Counted from the stretch's first letter, positions 1 to 10,715 are shown. The stretch is 64,000 bases of DNA from Tridacna crocea (GCA_943736015.1 OX031057.1:57060001-57124000); one strand, 5' to 3'. Notes: generated from the letters alone by a model not told the origin. A program made the numbers and translations.

Positions 1-340
1 TAGATTCGACCTGTCTTATATGACGTATCACTAGCCCCGAAAGCGGGTAGGCTGTAATATTACGCTGTATAAAGTAGCAATGTAGAAAATAGCTTTTATC
101 AATATGTTTAAGGAAAAATGAGACCTGCTTTAGCTCCAGATTTCTCTAAACTGCTGATCGTAGCTGAGTGAATTGCACGAGGTAGCGTTTTATTGAGTAA
201 ACGTTTATTTTAGTTTTAAATTCAAAGTAACGGTTGTCGCGTAGGAAAGTGGTTCGGTTCTGTACCCAGGATGCCCAAATTAGATAGATGAGTATTTATA
301 GAATGCCATCTAGCGGGAGATAATGGGAAATATCCTTGAT
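1..340 (+). repeat. R1 interspersed repeat, copy 1 (left end outside window)
   Basis: The block from the motif CGACCTGTCTTATATGACG to the GCGGGAGATAAT end recurs at 5143-5490 and, inverted, at 60972-61324 and 61325-61677. A complete unit is about 353 bp. No protein-coding frame or tRNA promoter box is visible, so the class is unknown; it may be a non-autonomous DNA element. Confidence 0.75.
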
Positions 341-603
341 AGGGACGAGGTCAGATGAAGGCACGGAATCAGCCGAGTTGTGACGAGTGCCTTGAGGTTC
401 GACGTACAATGTCAAGTGTAATTCTTTATAACCTTTCATTGTTGTGGCAAGATATGTCGGGCAGCCGATCGTATAAACTAAAACCAGACTGCACAGAATA
501 GTCTTGAATCTTTTCCATCCGCTTGATTACTCAAACCTTCGTGATAAAAATTCTTAGTTTCAGTGGATTGAATATTTTATCCTCGAAATAAGTTGAGTTT
601 TCA
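341..603. other. 3' flank of the fucosyltransferase gene, no gene seen
   Basis: This AT-rich stretch holds no open frame or repeat shared elsewhere in the window. It should contain the 3' untranslated region of the minus-strand gene that ends at 604. I see no canonical AATAAA on the minus strand directly after the stop; the nearest lies inside the R1 repeat near 188. Confidence 0.4.
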
Positions 604-1632
604 TTACGTCATCCCTATCCAATATGGCGGATAGTAATCATATCTATTCATACGTTTGTCTTTCTGTGACCCTGGAACTGGAAAACCTTTAAAATACACA
701 ACATGTCCACGTCCTAACCAAGCCCCTAACCATCCAAAAGACCCACTAGAAACTACACTATGATCACAAAGGCTCATTAATGCTAAATCTTTACCAGCGG
801 ACGTGGAACTCCGTGACGAACTAAATGGGCTAAAATAGACATGTGTATTTTTTATATTTTTCTTGCACCAGTCTATATCGTCACTTAAGTAAATAAATAC
901 TAACTGTTTATCAGTCAGCTTATTCAAGTAGTATTGCATCGTTCTATTCAAGAAACCAGGATCCGGCGAGGAGAACCCAGCCTCCCTGTGTCTTTTATCT
1001 GTAAAATCACCCCTACGTTGATGAACACAGATCTTGGTTTTGTTCACAAACTCTATAGTTGAGGTGAGATATCTACGGACATCTTTCTTTATGTCATTCC
1101 TAAATCTTAGCCACGACTTGATATAATCCTTGTATTTATCAAAATATCTCCAGCTCTGAAAGTATCCAGACAATGTCCAGTTTTTGGTATGGGATAACAT
1201 TTCGATCGCGGGGGCATAAACAGTTCCAGACGATCCCTCGTGAAATATCTCCCAGCTCTCCGGAATGTTGGAGATCGTGTCAATAAAGGAAAGATTGAAG
1301 ATTTGATTCAATAAAGCAGCAAACTGATCCGTTATAACGGGTGTATAACAATGATCTTTCGTCACTCCTAAAAGTGTCAGAAGCTGAAACAGATTGTTAC
1401 CTAGACGACCACGTGACTCCTTCACAGTCATTAAATGGTTGGTCTGAAACCGTCTCTGACATACTTCAGTGTATGTAGACGTGGTTGAACTGTAATTATC
1501 GGTTTTGTAGGAATGTGTTACTGAAGTAATGAGCAGGATCCTCTGAGATGATCTGAGTCTTCGGTACGAAAGCGCAACAATGGTACAGATGGTTACAAAT
1601 GCGATTAGCACATAAAGCTTCTTATCGTTCAT
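604..1632 (-). CDS. Alpha-1,2-fucosyltransferase-like protein (GT11 family)
   Basis: Predicted Golgi type II membrane enzyme that moves L-fucose from GDP-fucose to the 2-hydroxyl of a terminal galactose. The 342-residue product (start ATG 1632-1630) has a short cytoplasmic tail, a membrane anchor at about residues 6-24, then the GT11 motifs: GRLGNNLFQ (75-83), HQRRGDF (204-210, the donor-binding HxRRGD motif), SDDIDWC (250-256) and SFGWLGAWL (298-306). Sequons lie at N46, N113, N151, N197 and N229. Length matches animal FUT1/FUT2-type enzymes (about 340-365 residues). It has no intron. A longer in-frame start at 1695 exists but falls in the adjacent minisatellite and would add 21 residues before the anchor, so I prefer 1632. 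Exact acceptor and orthology to vertebrate FUT1/FUT2 cannot be set; invertebrates carry many GT11 paralogues. Confidence 0.92.
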   Translation of the reverse strand: MNDKKLYVLIAFVTICTIVALSYRRLRSSQRILLITSVTHSYKTDNYSSTTSTYTEVCQRRFQTNHLMTVKESRGRLGNNLFQLLTLLGVTKDHCYTPVITDQFAALLNQIFNLSFIDTISNIPESWEIFHEGSSGTVYAPAIEMLSHTKNWTLSGYFQSWRYFDKYKDYIKSWLRFRNDIKKDVRRYLTSTIEFVNKTKICVHQRRGDFTDKRHREAGFSSPDPGFLNRTMQYYLNKLTDKQLVFIYLSDDIDWCKKNIKNTHVYFSPFSSSRSSTSAGKDLALMSLCDHSVVSSGSFGWLGAWLGRGHVVYFKGFPVPGSQKDKRMNRYDYYPPYWIGMT

Positions 1633-1816
1633 TACCAAATGCCTCCCCTGCAATTGGAAAGAAAGAGAGAGAGAATGAGGCATGCTGTAGCACATAAAAC
1701 TTCTTATCGTTCATTACCGAATGCCGCCCCTGCAATTGGAAAAAAGAGAGAAGGAATGAGCCATACTCTAGCACATAAAGCTTCTTATCGTTCATTACCG
1801 ATGTAGCCCATGCAAT

Positions 1817-1854
<38 letters not shown>

Positions 1855-2321
1855 CATCCTCTAGCACATAAAGCTTCTTATCGTTCATTACCGAATGCCA
1901 CCCCTGCAATTGGAAAAAAGAGAGAAGGAATGAGCCATGCTCTAGCACATAAAGCTTGTTATTGTTCATTACCGAATGCCGCCACTGCAACTGGAAAGAA
2001 GAGAGAAGGAATGAGCCATGCTCTAGCACATAAAGCTTCTTATCGTTCATTACCGATGTAGCCCATGCAATTGGAGAAAGAGAGAGAGAGAGAGAATGAG
2101 CCATGCTCTAGCACATAAAGCTTCTTATCGTTCATTACCGAATGCCGCCCCTGCAATTGGAAAAAAGAGAGAGAGAATGAGCCATGCTCTAGCACATAAA
2201 GCTTGTTATTGTTCATTACCGAATGCCGCCACTGCAACTGGAAAAAAGAGAGAGAGAATGAGGCATGCTCTAGCACATAAAGCTTGTTATTGTTCATTAC
2301 CGAATGCCGCCACTGCAATTG

Positions 2322-2361
<40 letters not shown>

Positions 2362-2558
2362 CATGCTCTAGCACATAAAGCTTCTTATCGTTCATTACCG
2401 AATGCCGCCACTGCAACTGGAAAAAAGAGAGAGAGAATGAGGCATGCTCTATCACATAAAGCTTGTTATTGTTCATTACCGAATGCCGCCACTGCAACTG
2501 GAAAAAAGAGAGAGAGAATGAGGCATGCTCTAGCACATAAAGCTTGTTATTGTTCATT
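1604..2558 (-). repeat. Minisatellite of 12 units carrying the fucosyltransferase start codon
   Basis: Twelve tandem units of about 81-98 bp. On the minus strand each unit carries ATGAACGATAAGAAGCTTTA or a variant, coding MNDKKLYVL (or MNNNKLYVL), preceded by a CAATTG box and a (TC)n tract of variable length. The gene-proximal unit is the real 5' end of the gene at 604-1632. In the other units the reading continues EHGSFSLS instead of IAFVTIC, so the duplicated segment ends right after codon 9. Length differences come mostly from the GA/TC tract. Confidence 0.93.
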
Positions 2559-2614
2559 ATTGTTAATTTGCTATGATTAAAGACGAGTACAGTTGTACTA
2601 TTTTAATCCAGCCA

Positions 2615-4427
2615 TTTTTAGCTCACCTTAGCACAAAGTGCTAAAGGTGAGCTATTGTGATCGCCCTATGTCCGGCGTCCGTCGTCTGTCAACAATTTCT
2701 TTAAACATCATCTCCTCCTAAACCACGGGGCCAATCTTCATGAAACTTGGCAGGAATGTTCTTTGGGTAATGCTCTACCAAAAGTTTTCAAAGAATTTAA
2801 TTCCACATATAACTCTGGTTGCCATGGCAACAAAAAGAAAAAAAAAAAAACAGAAATCTTTGAAAATCTTCTCTGAAACTAGAAGGCGTAGAGCTTTGAT
2901 ATTTGGTATGTAGCATCTCCTAATGGACCTCTACCAAGTTTGTTCAAATTATGCCCCAAGTGTCAAAACTGGCCTCGCCCCGGGGGATAACGAGTTTGAG
3001 CATAGGAACAAAGAATGAAAACTTTAAAAATCTTCTTCTCTGAAGTTTGACGGCGTAGAGCTTTGATATTTGGTATGTAGCATCTCCTGGTGGACCTCTA
3101 CCAAGTTTGTTCAAATCATATCCCTGGGGCCAAAATTGGCTCTAACCCAGGGGTCACAAGTTTGAGCATAGTCCTGAACAAAGAAGGAAAACTTTAAAAT
3201 TCTTCTCCTCTAAAACTTGAAGGCGTAGAGCTTTGATATTTAGTATGTGGCATCTCCTAGTGGACCTCTACCTAGTTTCTTCAAATTATGCCCCTGGTGT
3301 CAAAACTGGCCCCACCCCGGGGGTCACAAGTTTTTGCATAGGAACAAAGAAAGAAAACTTTAAAAATCTTCTCCTCTGAAATTTGAAGGCGTAGAGCTTT
3401 GATTTTTGGTGTGTGGCATCACCTAGTGGACCTCTACTAAGTTTGGACATACGATGTCCCTGGCGTCAAAACTGGCCATGCCTCGGAGGTCACAGGTTGG
3501 AACGTAAGAACAAAGAAGGAAAACTTTAAAATTCTTCTTCTCTGAAACTAGATGGCGTAGAGCTTTGATATTTGGTATGTGGCATCTCCTAGTGGACCTC
3601 TACCAAGTTTGCTTAAATCATGCCCGTGGGTTCAATATTGGCCCCGCCCCGGGGGTCACAAATTCGAACATGGGAACAAAGCAAGATAATTTTAAAATTC
3701 TTCTTCTCTAAAACTAGAAGGCATAGAGCTATGATATTAAGCATATAGCAATTCCTAGTGGATATCTACCAAGTTTGTTCATATTATGCCCTTGGGGTCA
3801 AAACTGGCCCTGCCCCGGGGGTCACAGGTTCGAACATAGCAACAAAGAAGGAAAACTTTAGAAATCTTCTCTGAAACTTGAATGTGCAGAGCTTTGATAT
3901 TTGTTATGCAGAATCTTCTAGTGGACCTCTACCAAGTTTGGTCATACGATGTCCCTGGCGTCAAAACTGGCCATGCCCCGGAAGTCACAGGTTGGAACAT
4001 AGGAACAAAGACGGAAAATTTTAAATTTCTTTTTCTCTTAAACGGGAAAGTGTAGATTTCTCATATTTGGTATGTAGCATCTTTGAGTGGACCTCTACCA
4101 AGTTTGTTCCAAGGATGCTGCTTTGGTTAAAACTGACCCAGCCCCGGGGATCACAAGTTCGAACATAGGACAAAGAAGGAAAATTTAAAATTCTTCTTTG
4201 AAACTGGAATTTGAAGAGCTTTGATATTTGATTGCCCTATGTCCGGCGTCTGTCGACCGTCAACAATTTCTTTAAACATCTTCTCCTAACCCACTGGGCC
4301 AATCTTGATGAAACTTGGCAGGGATGCTCCTTGGGTGAAGCTTTACCAAAGTTGCTCAAAGAATTGAATTTCACTCATAAGCTATAGTCTAAGGTGAGCG
4401 TTCCAGGGCCATTGGCCCTCTTGTTTT
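2615..4427 (+). mobile_element. Helentron-like element, AGCTCACC family (E1), full length
   Basis: Starts TTTTTAGCTCACC with a hairpin (GCAC-AAA-GTGC loop), followed by GTCCGGCGTCCGTCGTC and the box GGGCCAATCTTCATGAAACTT. The core is about nine tandem monomers of roughly 168 bp, each with GATATTTGGTATGTAGCATC and GTGGACCTCTACCAAGTTTG. It ends AAGGTGAGCG, hairpin GGGCCATTGGCCC, then CTCTTGTTTT. The 5' end and the subterminal 3' motif are inverse copies (AGCTCACCTTAG / CTAAGGTGAGCG). No coding capacity, so non-autonomous. The Helentron assignment is inference from the end structure. Confidence 0.8.
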
Positions 4428-4732
4428 ACTTTTTTTTTTTTTCCTTCATAGAATTATCATTTATGAATCTGAAATCACTATATACCCATTACAAAGGGAG
4501 ATAATAATTAATTCCCTTTTCTGAAAACTAACAAAAGGATCAACAAATAATTTCAAGATAAACATAAAAGGAATTTCTAGTCGGTTAGAAATGTGCAATT
4601 GTATTATATCTGTATAAATCCGAATTTATCAACTATCAAGAAATTTTATTCCATGCTTCACGTGTTCCGTGTCTACTACCTTAAAATGCAGGGGACGTGT
4701 CCTTTGATAAACACAAAATTTACTTATAGCGA

Positions 4733-4824
4733 AAAGTTTCGGCCCAGGTCAGCCTGTGCGTACTGGGCAGGCTGACCTGGGTCGAACCTTTTCCCCAGAT
4801 GCATTAGGCTCCTTTTTCACAGAG
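4733..4824 (+). repeat. Half copy of the GCCATGCTCT foldback element
   Basis: Contains the inner palindrome GGTCAGCCTG...CAGGCTGACC and the TGCATTAGGCTCCTTTTT end. The upstream arm is missing. The full version is seen at 7740-7966. Confidence 0.6.
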
Positions 4825-5052
4825 TTAACCCTTTCCCAAACGACAAATTTTGGACTCTTCCAATCTGAAAGAGTTTGCAGACGACAATTTTAGACTTCGA
4901 GAAAATTGCAGAAAGTTCTCAAAAAGGGTAGAAAACACTGTGGGAAAAGGAGAAATTGCTCGTAACGAGCAATTTGTCCTTTTCCCACAGTGTTTTCAAA
5001 AGACTTTCACTGCAGACACGGTAAAACCAGGGCTTGTTTGGGAAAGGGTTAA
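4825..5052. mobile_element. TTAA palindromic MITE (CCCTTTCCC ends, GCTCGTAACGAGC centre)
   Basis: Type copy of the commonest element in the window: TTAA, then terminal CCCTTTCCCAAAC, long self-complementary arms, and a perfect dyad centre ATTGCTCGTAACGAGCAAT, closed by GTTTGGGAAAGGG and TTAA. Both TTAA ends and the CCC start fit a piggyBac-type MITE (inference). No coding capacity. Confidence 0.85.
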
Positions 5053-5142
5053 TGGTAATGAACCAAGATTATGAGTGCAATTATCTTAAATGGAGAGAAC
5101 CCGACGCTTTTCTTTTAACAAGAAAGTTACTTTTCATTATTT

Positions 5143-5490
5143 TTCTCGTTGTCAGTGCAAGTCATATTTTTCGAAGATTCGACCTGTCTTATATGACGCA
5201 TCACTCCCCCTAGTATTAGGGGGGGATTGTAGTAATACGCGCTATAAAGTAGCAATGGAGAAAATGGCTCTTATCAATACGTTTGAGGAGAAATCGGGCC
5301 TTTTTTAGCTTCAGATTTTTCTAAATTCCTGTTCATAGCTGACTTAATCGCACCAGGTAGCGTTTTATTAAACATTTATTTTAGTTTGAAATTCAAAGTA
5401 ATTGTTGTCGCGTAGAAAAGTAGTCCGGTTCTGTACCCAAGATGCCCAAATTAGATAGATGTGTATTTGTAGAATGCCATCTACCGGGAT
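5143..5490 (+). repeat. R1 interspersed repeat, copy 2
   Basis: Same orientation as copy 1. Includes CGAAGATTCGACCTGTC, TAGCGTTTTATTAAAC and the GATGCCCAAATTAGATAGATG segment. After about 5490 it diverges into unrelated sequence up to 5640, in which I see nothing. Confidence 0.7.
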
Positions 5491-5639
5491 ATAATGTTAT
5501 TTTTCTTAATGTCGTGTCATTTAGTACTCGAGGCGGATCTACTTTAAGGTCAGAGTACATCCTGAGGATGACAATGCCGCGTGAATCAATATTCGGTCTA
5601 CCGCCGACATTTATCTATACTTTGTTTTTTCATAGATAG

Positions 5640-5937
5640 TGTAATCAGGGCAATATGTCACAGTGTAAGAGAGTAAAACTTTGCCCCGTGGACTTTCAAT
5701 CTGGAGTTGATTGACTGCATTGGAGTTCAAGGCCGTTTCAACAGCCCAGATCATATCACAGAGTTAAGTGCGCCTTCTTCCACCAGTACTGACACAAGTT
5801 ACTGACTACATGCACTTTTCTAACACGCATCGGAGGCGAGAAGCGAAACCTCTCCGGAAGGAAAGTTTGTCTCAGCCGGGTATTGAACTTACAACCATCA
5901 CATAACGAGTCGGCTAGGCTTACCACTGTTAGTTAGC
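5640..5937 (-). mobile_element. Putative tRNA-derived SINE
   Basis: Read on the minus strand, the start at about 5937 has GTGGTAAGCCTAGCC (like a polymerase III A box), and about 45 bases on GTAAGTTCAATACCC (like a B box, GGTTCAATCC), followed by a non-tRNA body of about 230 bp. That head-body order is typical of tRNA-related SINEs. No poly-A tail or clear target duplication is visible. It is the only copy in the window, so the boundaries are soft. Confidence 0.45.
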
Positions 5938-5938
5938 T

Positions 5939-6096
5939 GGTGTAATGCAGAGAAATGACCCTACAAAATGACCCATGGGTCATTTCACTACGTAGAAATG
6001 ACCATCTGGGGTAATTTCTCTACGTAGAATTTCTTTACGAAGTGAAATGACCCATGAGTGATTTTGTAGGCGAGTTTCATTTCTCTGCATTACACC
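5939..6096. repeat. 157-bp foldback element with GGTGTAATGCAGAGAAATGA arms
   Basis: Begins GGTGTAATGCAGAGAAATGA and ends with its exact complement TCATTTCTCTGCATTACACC (one short insertion in the right arm). The inner arms repeat the motifs ATGACCCATGGGTCATTTCAC and CTACGTAGAAAT. A hairpin over nearly the full length is possible. Confidence 0.75.
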
Positions 6097-6284
6097 TGCT
6101 AGGCTTAAAACTAGGACACATCTGCCCAAAGTACCTTTTGTTGTAGATCTCGGGCTACGTTCAATGGAATCAGTATTTGGTATGACAAAATTAATACTGA
6201 AAACGCTAGTGAAATAGAGATATGAATATCGCTCCTTGATAGAACTCCTTCTGCTTGGCAAAGCATAGCTACCTTCTTCATGTT

Positions 6285-6423
6285 TTAACTCTTCACCGAA
6301 CGACAAAATTTCAGACAGATTCAAATGGAAAGCACTTACAGACGAGAAAATAAACGTAACTCAAAAATCGAATTTTGTTTCCAGCAGGGTAGAAAATATT
6401 GTGGGTAAAGGAGAAAATGCTGT
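6285..6423. mobile_element. Left half of a TTAA palindromic MITE
   Basis: Left arm starts TTAACTCTTCACCGAACGAC and runs to the centre GGAGAAAATGCTG, where it stops and unique sequence follows. The right arm is gone. Confidence 0.7.
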
Positions 6424-6424
6424 T

Positions 6425-7204
6425 ACTTTTACCTGCCGTTTTGTTTTTGTGATAAATCGTCAGATCGTGATGAAATAGAATCAGTGGAGTTATGTCTTGC
6501 AAACTGATTGCATTTTCTGTATTAATTACTCATGCAAGGTTTAGTGTTAGAAAAAAAAAGATAAAGAAAAAAACAAGTGAAAAAATGTATCACTTTGTCC
6601 CGGTCCTTTCCCCTTGTCCTTCGATGTACAATGCTTTAGTACAAGATTGGTAGATTAGAGGGTCGCACAATACTTTTTTTTACATTAGCAATTTAGATCT
6701 GATATAGGGGATCACATTATTGCGAAGTGAAAATTGATCTGAACCATTCTTCTCTGGGGGAAAAAGGTTTCACGCTTCTGTAAAAACTGTCGACTTACAT
6801 GTATGTCAGCCTGCATGCAATCCTGCACAATCCGCTATGGCTGACTTGAATCGAAACTTTTTGCCACTGATCACTGATTTTCAGCTTGGTAAAGTAGCAC
6901 TCTACCTGCAAATCTATCAGACTGTTAGAAAAATGGGTTTTATGGATTCATACGTGTAATTATGAGATGACTTGCCAGGCATACCGTACTACGGAGATGC
7001 GTTAAGCTCGTTTTTGCCAAAGCATGAGTCAATTGTGTATTCGCTTCCACTGTGTAACCTTATGTTTTACATTCGTACAATTCTCATCCAGTGTTAACCT
7101 TTCTCCTGCTGAATAACTAAAATGAAATTTTGAAACCGATATATAAAACTCCAAATGATGCAATTTCAAAACTATACCCTATAGGAAATAAACATCTCTG
7201 TGTC
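6425..7204. other. Intergenic, degraded repeats only
   Basis: No supported gene. It holds a degraded copy of the CAGGCTGAC foldback near 6790-7030 (recognisable at GTCAGCCTGCATGC and the ATGACTTGCCAGGCATAC tail). The remainder is AT-rich and not recognised. Confidence 0.4.
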
Positions 7205-7268
7205 GGACAGTATAGATCAAGATCAGACTGCACGTTCTGTGCAGTCGGATCTTGATCTACACTGGCCA
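7205..7268. repeat. P1 short palindrome (GTAGATCAAGATCAGACTGCAC)
   Basis: About 64 bp folding on itself: GGACAGTATAGATCAAGATC paired with GATCTTGATCTACACTGGCC. It recurs at 8706, 9094, 20732 and in worn form at 29562 and 39420. Confidence 0.75.
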
Positions 7269-7269
7269 A

Positions 7270-7739
7270 ATAAAGGTCAGTGAGTCGGTCTTAGCCGCCT
7301 AACAGTAAGAAACACCTCCAAGGTTGTGACATTTAAGGTTTTTAATCCCCCCAACCCCATCCGAACTTCGGGAAAACGAAAGTGTAAAGCTAAATTTCAC
7401 TTATGCTAAAGAAATATCATATACAAACTGAACACTTTAAAACAATTTAACTTACCATCTTACGTAGAAATACTCGTAATGTGATATTATGTATTATTTC
7501 TATTCACTAAGTCAAATGAACATAATTAATGTTCCTTCTGTTTTGTATTTTACTTATCATGCGACCTGCAAATCTTGTTTATTTTTAGCCCCTAAAAAAC
7601 CAGGCACTGGCGCATGTGTTTTGACGCCGCTGTTTAATCGATTTCCGTTACAGCATAGCACTGGAAGAGACTTAACCATCCACAGTATATATTGTCTGCG
7701 AATCATGCTGTCTGAAAAGGAGGCTGAATGCATGTACAA
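7270..7739. other. Intergenic, nothing recognised
   Basis: Short open frames on both strands have no family features and overlap each other. No repeat shared with the rest of the window. Confidence 0.35.
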
Positions 7740-7966
7740 AAACTATCGGTCCATGTCAGCCTGCGCAATACGCGCAGGCTGACATGGGCCGAAACGTTTT
7801 GCTATCTTTTAGTTTTCTAAATATCAGAAGACAAGTCTACCTCCTGATTCAAAAGGTTGTGGGAAAAAATTAAGATTTTATGGATCCCTTATTATGGGAT
7901 GACTTGCTTGGTATCATGTTTTAGGAAGATGTATTAAGCCCCCTTTTGCCAGAACATGACTCATTT
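7740..7966 (+). repeat. GCCATGCTCT foldback element, least interrupted copy
   Basis: The perfect inner palindrome CCATGTCAGCCTGCGC...GCGCAGGCTGACATGG is followed by the tail GATGACTTGCTTGGTATCAT, AGATGTATTAAGCCCCCTTTT and a worn GCCAGAACATGAC terminus. This copy is the uninterrupted reference for the copy at 28480, which has a MITE in its TTAA. Confidence 0.65.
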
Positions 7967-7995
7967 AGAACTAAACAGATCTACATCACATTACA

Positions 7996-8392
7996 AGATC
8001 TTATATTATATTTCATGTGTCTGGAAATGTATCTTTACAAATGTTATGGGTACAGAAATGTATTTAAGCTGGGGGAATTATTTCCCCGTCATGTGCAGTG
8101 AATATTTTCCTCCTGTCGAAAATCTGGAAGTACTTTTCGGTTTTCCGGTTAATTAACTTGAAATCACTAGTTTTAAAAGTGGCTTTCGTTGACAAAATAA
8201 TCAGAGGAAATAGGTATAATGTATATAATTTACTTCATCAGCTTGTGGTTAATATGGTGAAATATTTGCCTCAAAGGGAAAGGTCCGCGAAAATAACTCG
8301 TGCCTTACGGCACTCGTTATTTTCGCATACCTTTCCCTTCTTCGGCAAATATTTCCCCATATTAACCACAAGCTGATGAAATAAACTATATG
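7996..8392. repeat. Foldback element with CTTCATCAGCTTGTGGTTAA arms, copy 1
   Basis: The right half (8235-8385) is a near-perfect palindrome: CATCAGCTTGTGGTTAATATGG and GAAAATAACTCGTGCC pair with their complements around CTTACGG. A leading 240 bp (ATTTCATGTGTCT... TTTTCCTCCTGTCGAAAATC) is shared with the second copy at 63455-63840. Confidence 0.75.
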
Positions 8393-8705
8393 TATTTGCC
8401 ATTATTGTTTTTGTTCTTCTCCGATTAATTTACCTCTCTTGGTGCCGACTAAATGAATTCGACTACCGGTATTACAAAGATCAACAGAGAATCACGTGGG
8501 CCGTGCCCAGCTCTGTGACAAGAGAGTTCAATGCATCTACCACGCAAAAAGTATCCACGCTTGCAGACCATATACATGTATATTCATGTGAGACTATCAA
8601 TATCAAAAAGGTCAAAAGTCAAGTAGCATAGGTATACAAAAAACATGTACGTACAGTAATCCTTAGCCTAATAATTTCGACCAAAAGGGCTTTTTGAGGA
8701 CAATA

Positions 8706-8766
8706 TACATGTAGATCAGGATCAGACTGCAAAGAACATGCAGTCTGATCTTAGATCTACTCATTC
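8706..8766. repeat. P1 short palindrome
   Basis: GTAGATCAGGATCAGACTGC faces GCAGTCTGATCTTAGATCTAC across the loop AAAGAACAT. Flanking GGACA is kept on the left only. Confidence 0.7.
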
Positions 8767-8779
8767 CGATAAGCCCCTT

Positions 8780-8858
8780 ACCCCCCCCCCCCAAAAAAAA
8801 AAATATATCATTTTGAAATGAAATAAAAATATCATTTTGAAATGAAATAAAAATGAAA
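8780..8858. repeat. Poly-C/poly-A tract and 26-bp tandem duplication
   Basis: A run of C then A is followed by two direct copies of ATATCATTTTGAAATGAAATAAAA. Low-complexity, no function seen. Confidence 0.7.
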
Positions 8859-9093
8859 ATGGATTTTACTATCGACTTGAAGTTTCACTTTACTTATTTA
8901 GTAGGATAGGGTTTAATAATGTCGATTACATACTAAACAGGAAGCTCTAAGTCGCCTGGACATGAGTATATTTGCTATGTCTACAGTAACTTTCAACATC
9001 ATGGAGCAATTAAAGATTGTATTTACTACTAAAGTATTAATATTTTAAACTGTGACCCTTTGGCTGCTTAGCGCGACTCGCTGACCTTTTGCG

Positions 9094-9160
9094 GACAGTG
9101 TAGATCAAGATCAGACTGCACAGAACACGCAGTCTGATCTTTGATCTACACCGTCCAATA
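9094..9160. repeat. P1 short palindrome
   Basis: GGACAGTGTAGATCAAGATC paired with GATCTTTGATCTACACCGTCC. One of the two best-preserved copies. Confidence 0.75.
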
Positions 9161-9660
9161 AGGAGATATTATTCTCAGACACATAACTTTGAAGCAGCAA
9201 TATTTGGGATAATAATATCGATTTGATTTTTTAGACTAGCGAAGCTAGTCTTTAGATATCCAGATTGAGCCAGACTCATTGTAAACGAAAACCCCAACAG
9301 TTGCCAAATATTGTCTCACAGAAAAATAATTCTGTCTATTAGTAATCTTAAATCTATTATATATGACGATTTTCACAAAAAAACTACAAAATCTCTACCA
9401 TCCGATTTGAACATGTCGACTTAAAAAAAGTAATAGACTGAACAATATGGCATTGATACTCGTAAGGTACTTGTAAGATGTTTCCTTATTATTTAAATTA
9501 AGTGAACTATGCAAATCGGGCACATACATGTATTCCTACAACACAGTAGCATTACCAATGAATCTAAAAATAAATAAACCAATGTAACTTGTAAGCAAAT
9601 CCCAGCAACATTAACCTTCACTGACCAGGGAACACTAGTCATACCTTCCACGGCGGGGAA
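9161..9660. other. Intergenic, nothing recognised
   Basis: AT-rich with no supported gene and no repeat shared elsewhere in the window. Confidence 0.35.
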
Positions 9661-9963
9661 TCACGTGACACAATAACAACAAAAATGACCCGACATTTGA
9701 AAAAATTCCCCTTCTTGAGGTAAGAAAATCTTCAATAATTCCGTTAATACATGACCGATTGGAATTTGGTTTGAAGCAGAGAAGGCGGAAGGACTCCAGG
9801 GATTTGCTTGATGTGTTAGATTTTTTAAAAAACGCCAGATAAAAAAAGTTATTGACGAGCAAACAAATTTTTTACCTTGGATAATTTTTACATGAGCAAC
9901 TTGCTCATTTATATACAGGAAATACACAGACGTAGCTTCAAACATAGCTTCCGAAGAAGACAT
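9661..9963 (-). other. Open frame of 100 codons leading out of a tandem repeat, doubtful
   Basis: On the minus strand an ATG at 9963 opens MSSSEAMFEATSVYFLYIN and runs 100 codons. The first 26 residues are encoded by the repeat unit that is triplicated at 9885-10560, and the rest by unique sequence. A GT following ATCCAAG near 9873 could be a splice donor, so this could be a captured first exon. I recognise no domain and see no matching downstream exon. Chance frame or exon remnant are both possible. Confidence 0.2.
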
Positions 9964-10560
9964 TACGGAAAATAATTACATGTTCGTTATGTTATGAAAT
10001 TTAAGCGTCATTGGTAACGTGCCAATCACTTAGCATTCCCACAATGCTTTTTTGATTTTTGACGCGAAATCTAATAGCTTAAGGGGCTACGAAGCCTTAA
10101 AACACGGTACATTTTTACATGAGCAACTTGCTCATTTATATACAGGAAATACACAGACGTAGCTTCAAACATAGCTTCCGAAGAAGACATTACGGAAAAT
10201 AATTACATGTTCGTTATGTTATGAAATTTAAGCGTCATTGGTAACGTGCCAATCACTTAGCATTCTCACAGTGCTTTTTTGATTTTTGGCGCGAAATCTA
10301 ATAGCTTAAGGGGCTACGAAGCCTTAAAACACGGTACATTTTTACATGAGCAACTTGCTCATTTATATACAGGAAATACACAGACGTAGCTTCAAACATA
10401 GCTTCCGAAGAAGACATTACGGAAAATAATTACATGTTCGTTATGTTATGAAATTTAAGCGTCATTGGTAACGTGCCAATCACTTAGCATTCCCACAATG
10501 CTTTTTTTATTTTTGGCGCGAAATCTAATAGCTTAAGGGGCTACGAAGCCTTAAATTTTT
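9885..10560. repeat. Three direct copies of a 227-bp unit
   Basis: CATGAGCAACTTGCTCATTT occurs at 9891, 10118 and 10345, an exact period of 227 bp. Units differ at only a few bases, so the expansion is recent. The unit is the distal half of the AGGTGG element seen singly at 12486-13034 and 17842-18393. The first copy lacks the ACGGTAC leader of the other two. Confidence 0.9.
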
Positions 10561-10603
10561 TTTGTTGTTGTTGTTGTAATATTATGGTTCTTAATTATTG
10601 ATA

Positions 10604-10634
<31 letters not shown>

Positions 10635-10690
10635 TATACTCAGTATATATATAAATTTTAGTGAAAAATATATATTTTAATTTGGTGTGA
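10561..10690. repeat. Poly-T, (GTT)n and (AT)n tract
   Basis: Low-complexity T, GTT and AT repeats that form the worn 3' end of the AGGTGG element following the triplicated units. Confidence 0.7.
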
Positions 10691-10715
10691 TGTGAAAACC
10701 CTAAATGGGGATGGC

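Noticed and set aside
1622-2104. 160-codon minus-strand frame and similar plus-strand frames at 1810-2580
   Set aside because: They are products of the 81-bp minisatellite reading through in any frame; composition is pure repeat and no family motif appears beyond the copied MNDKKLYVL.
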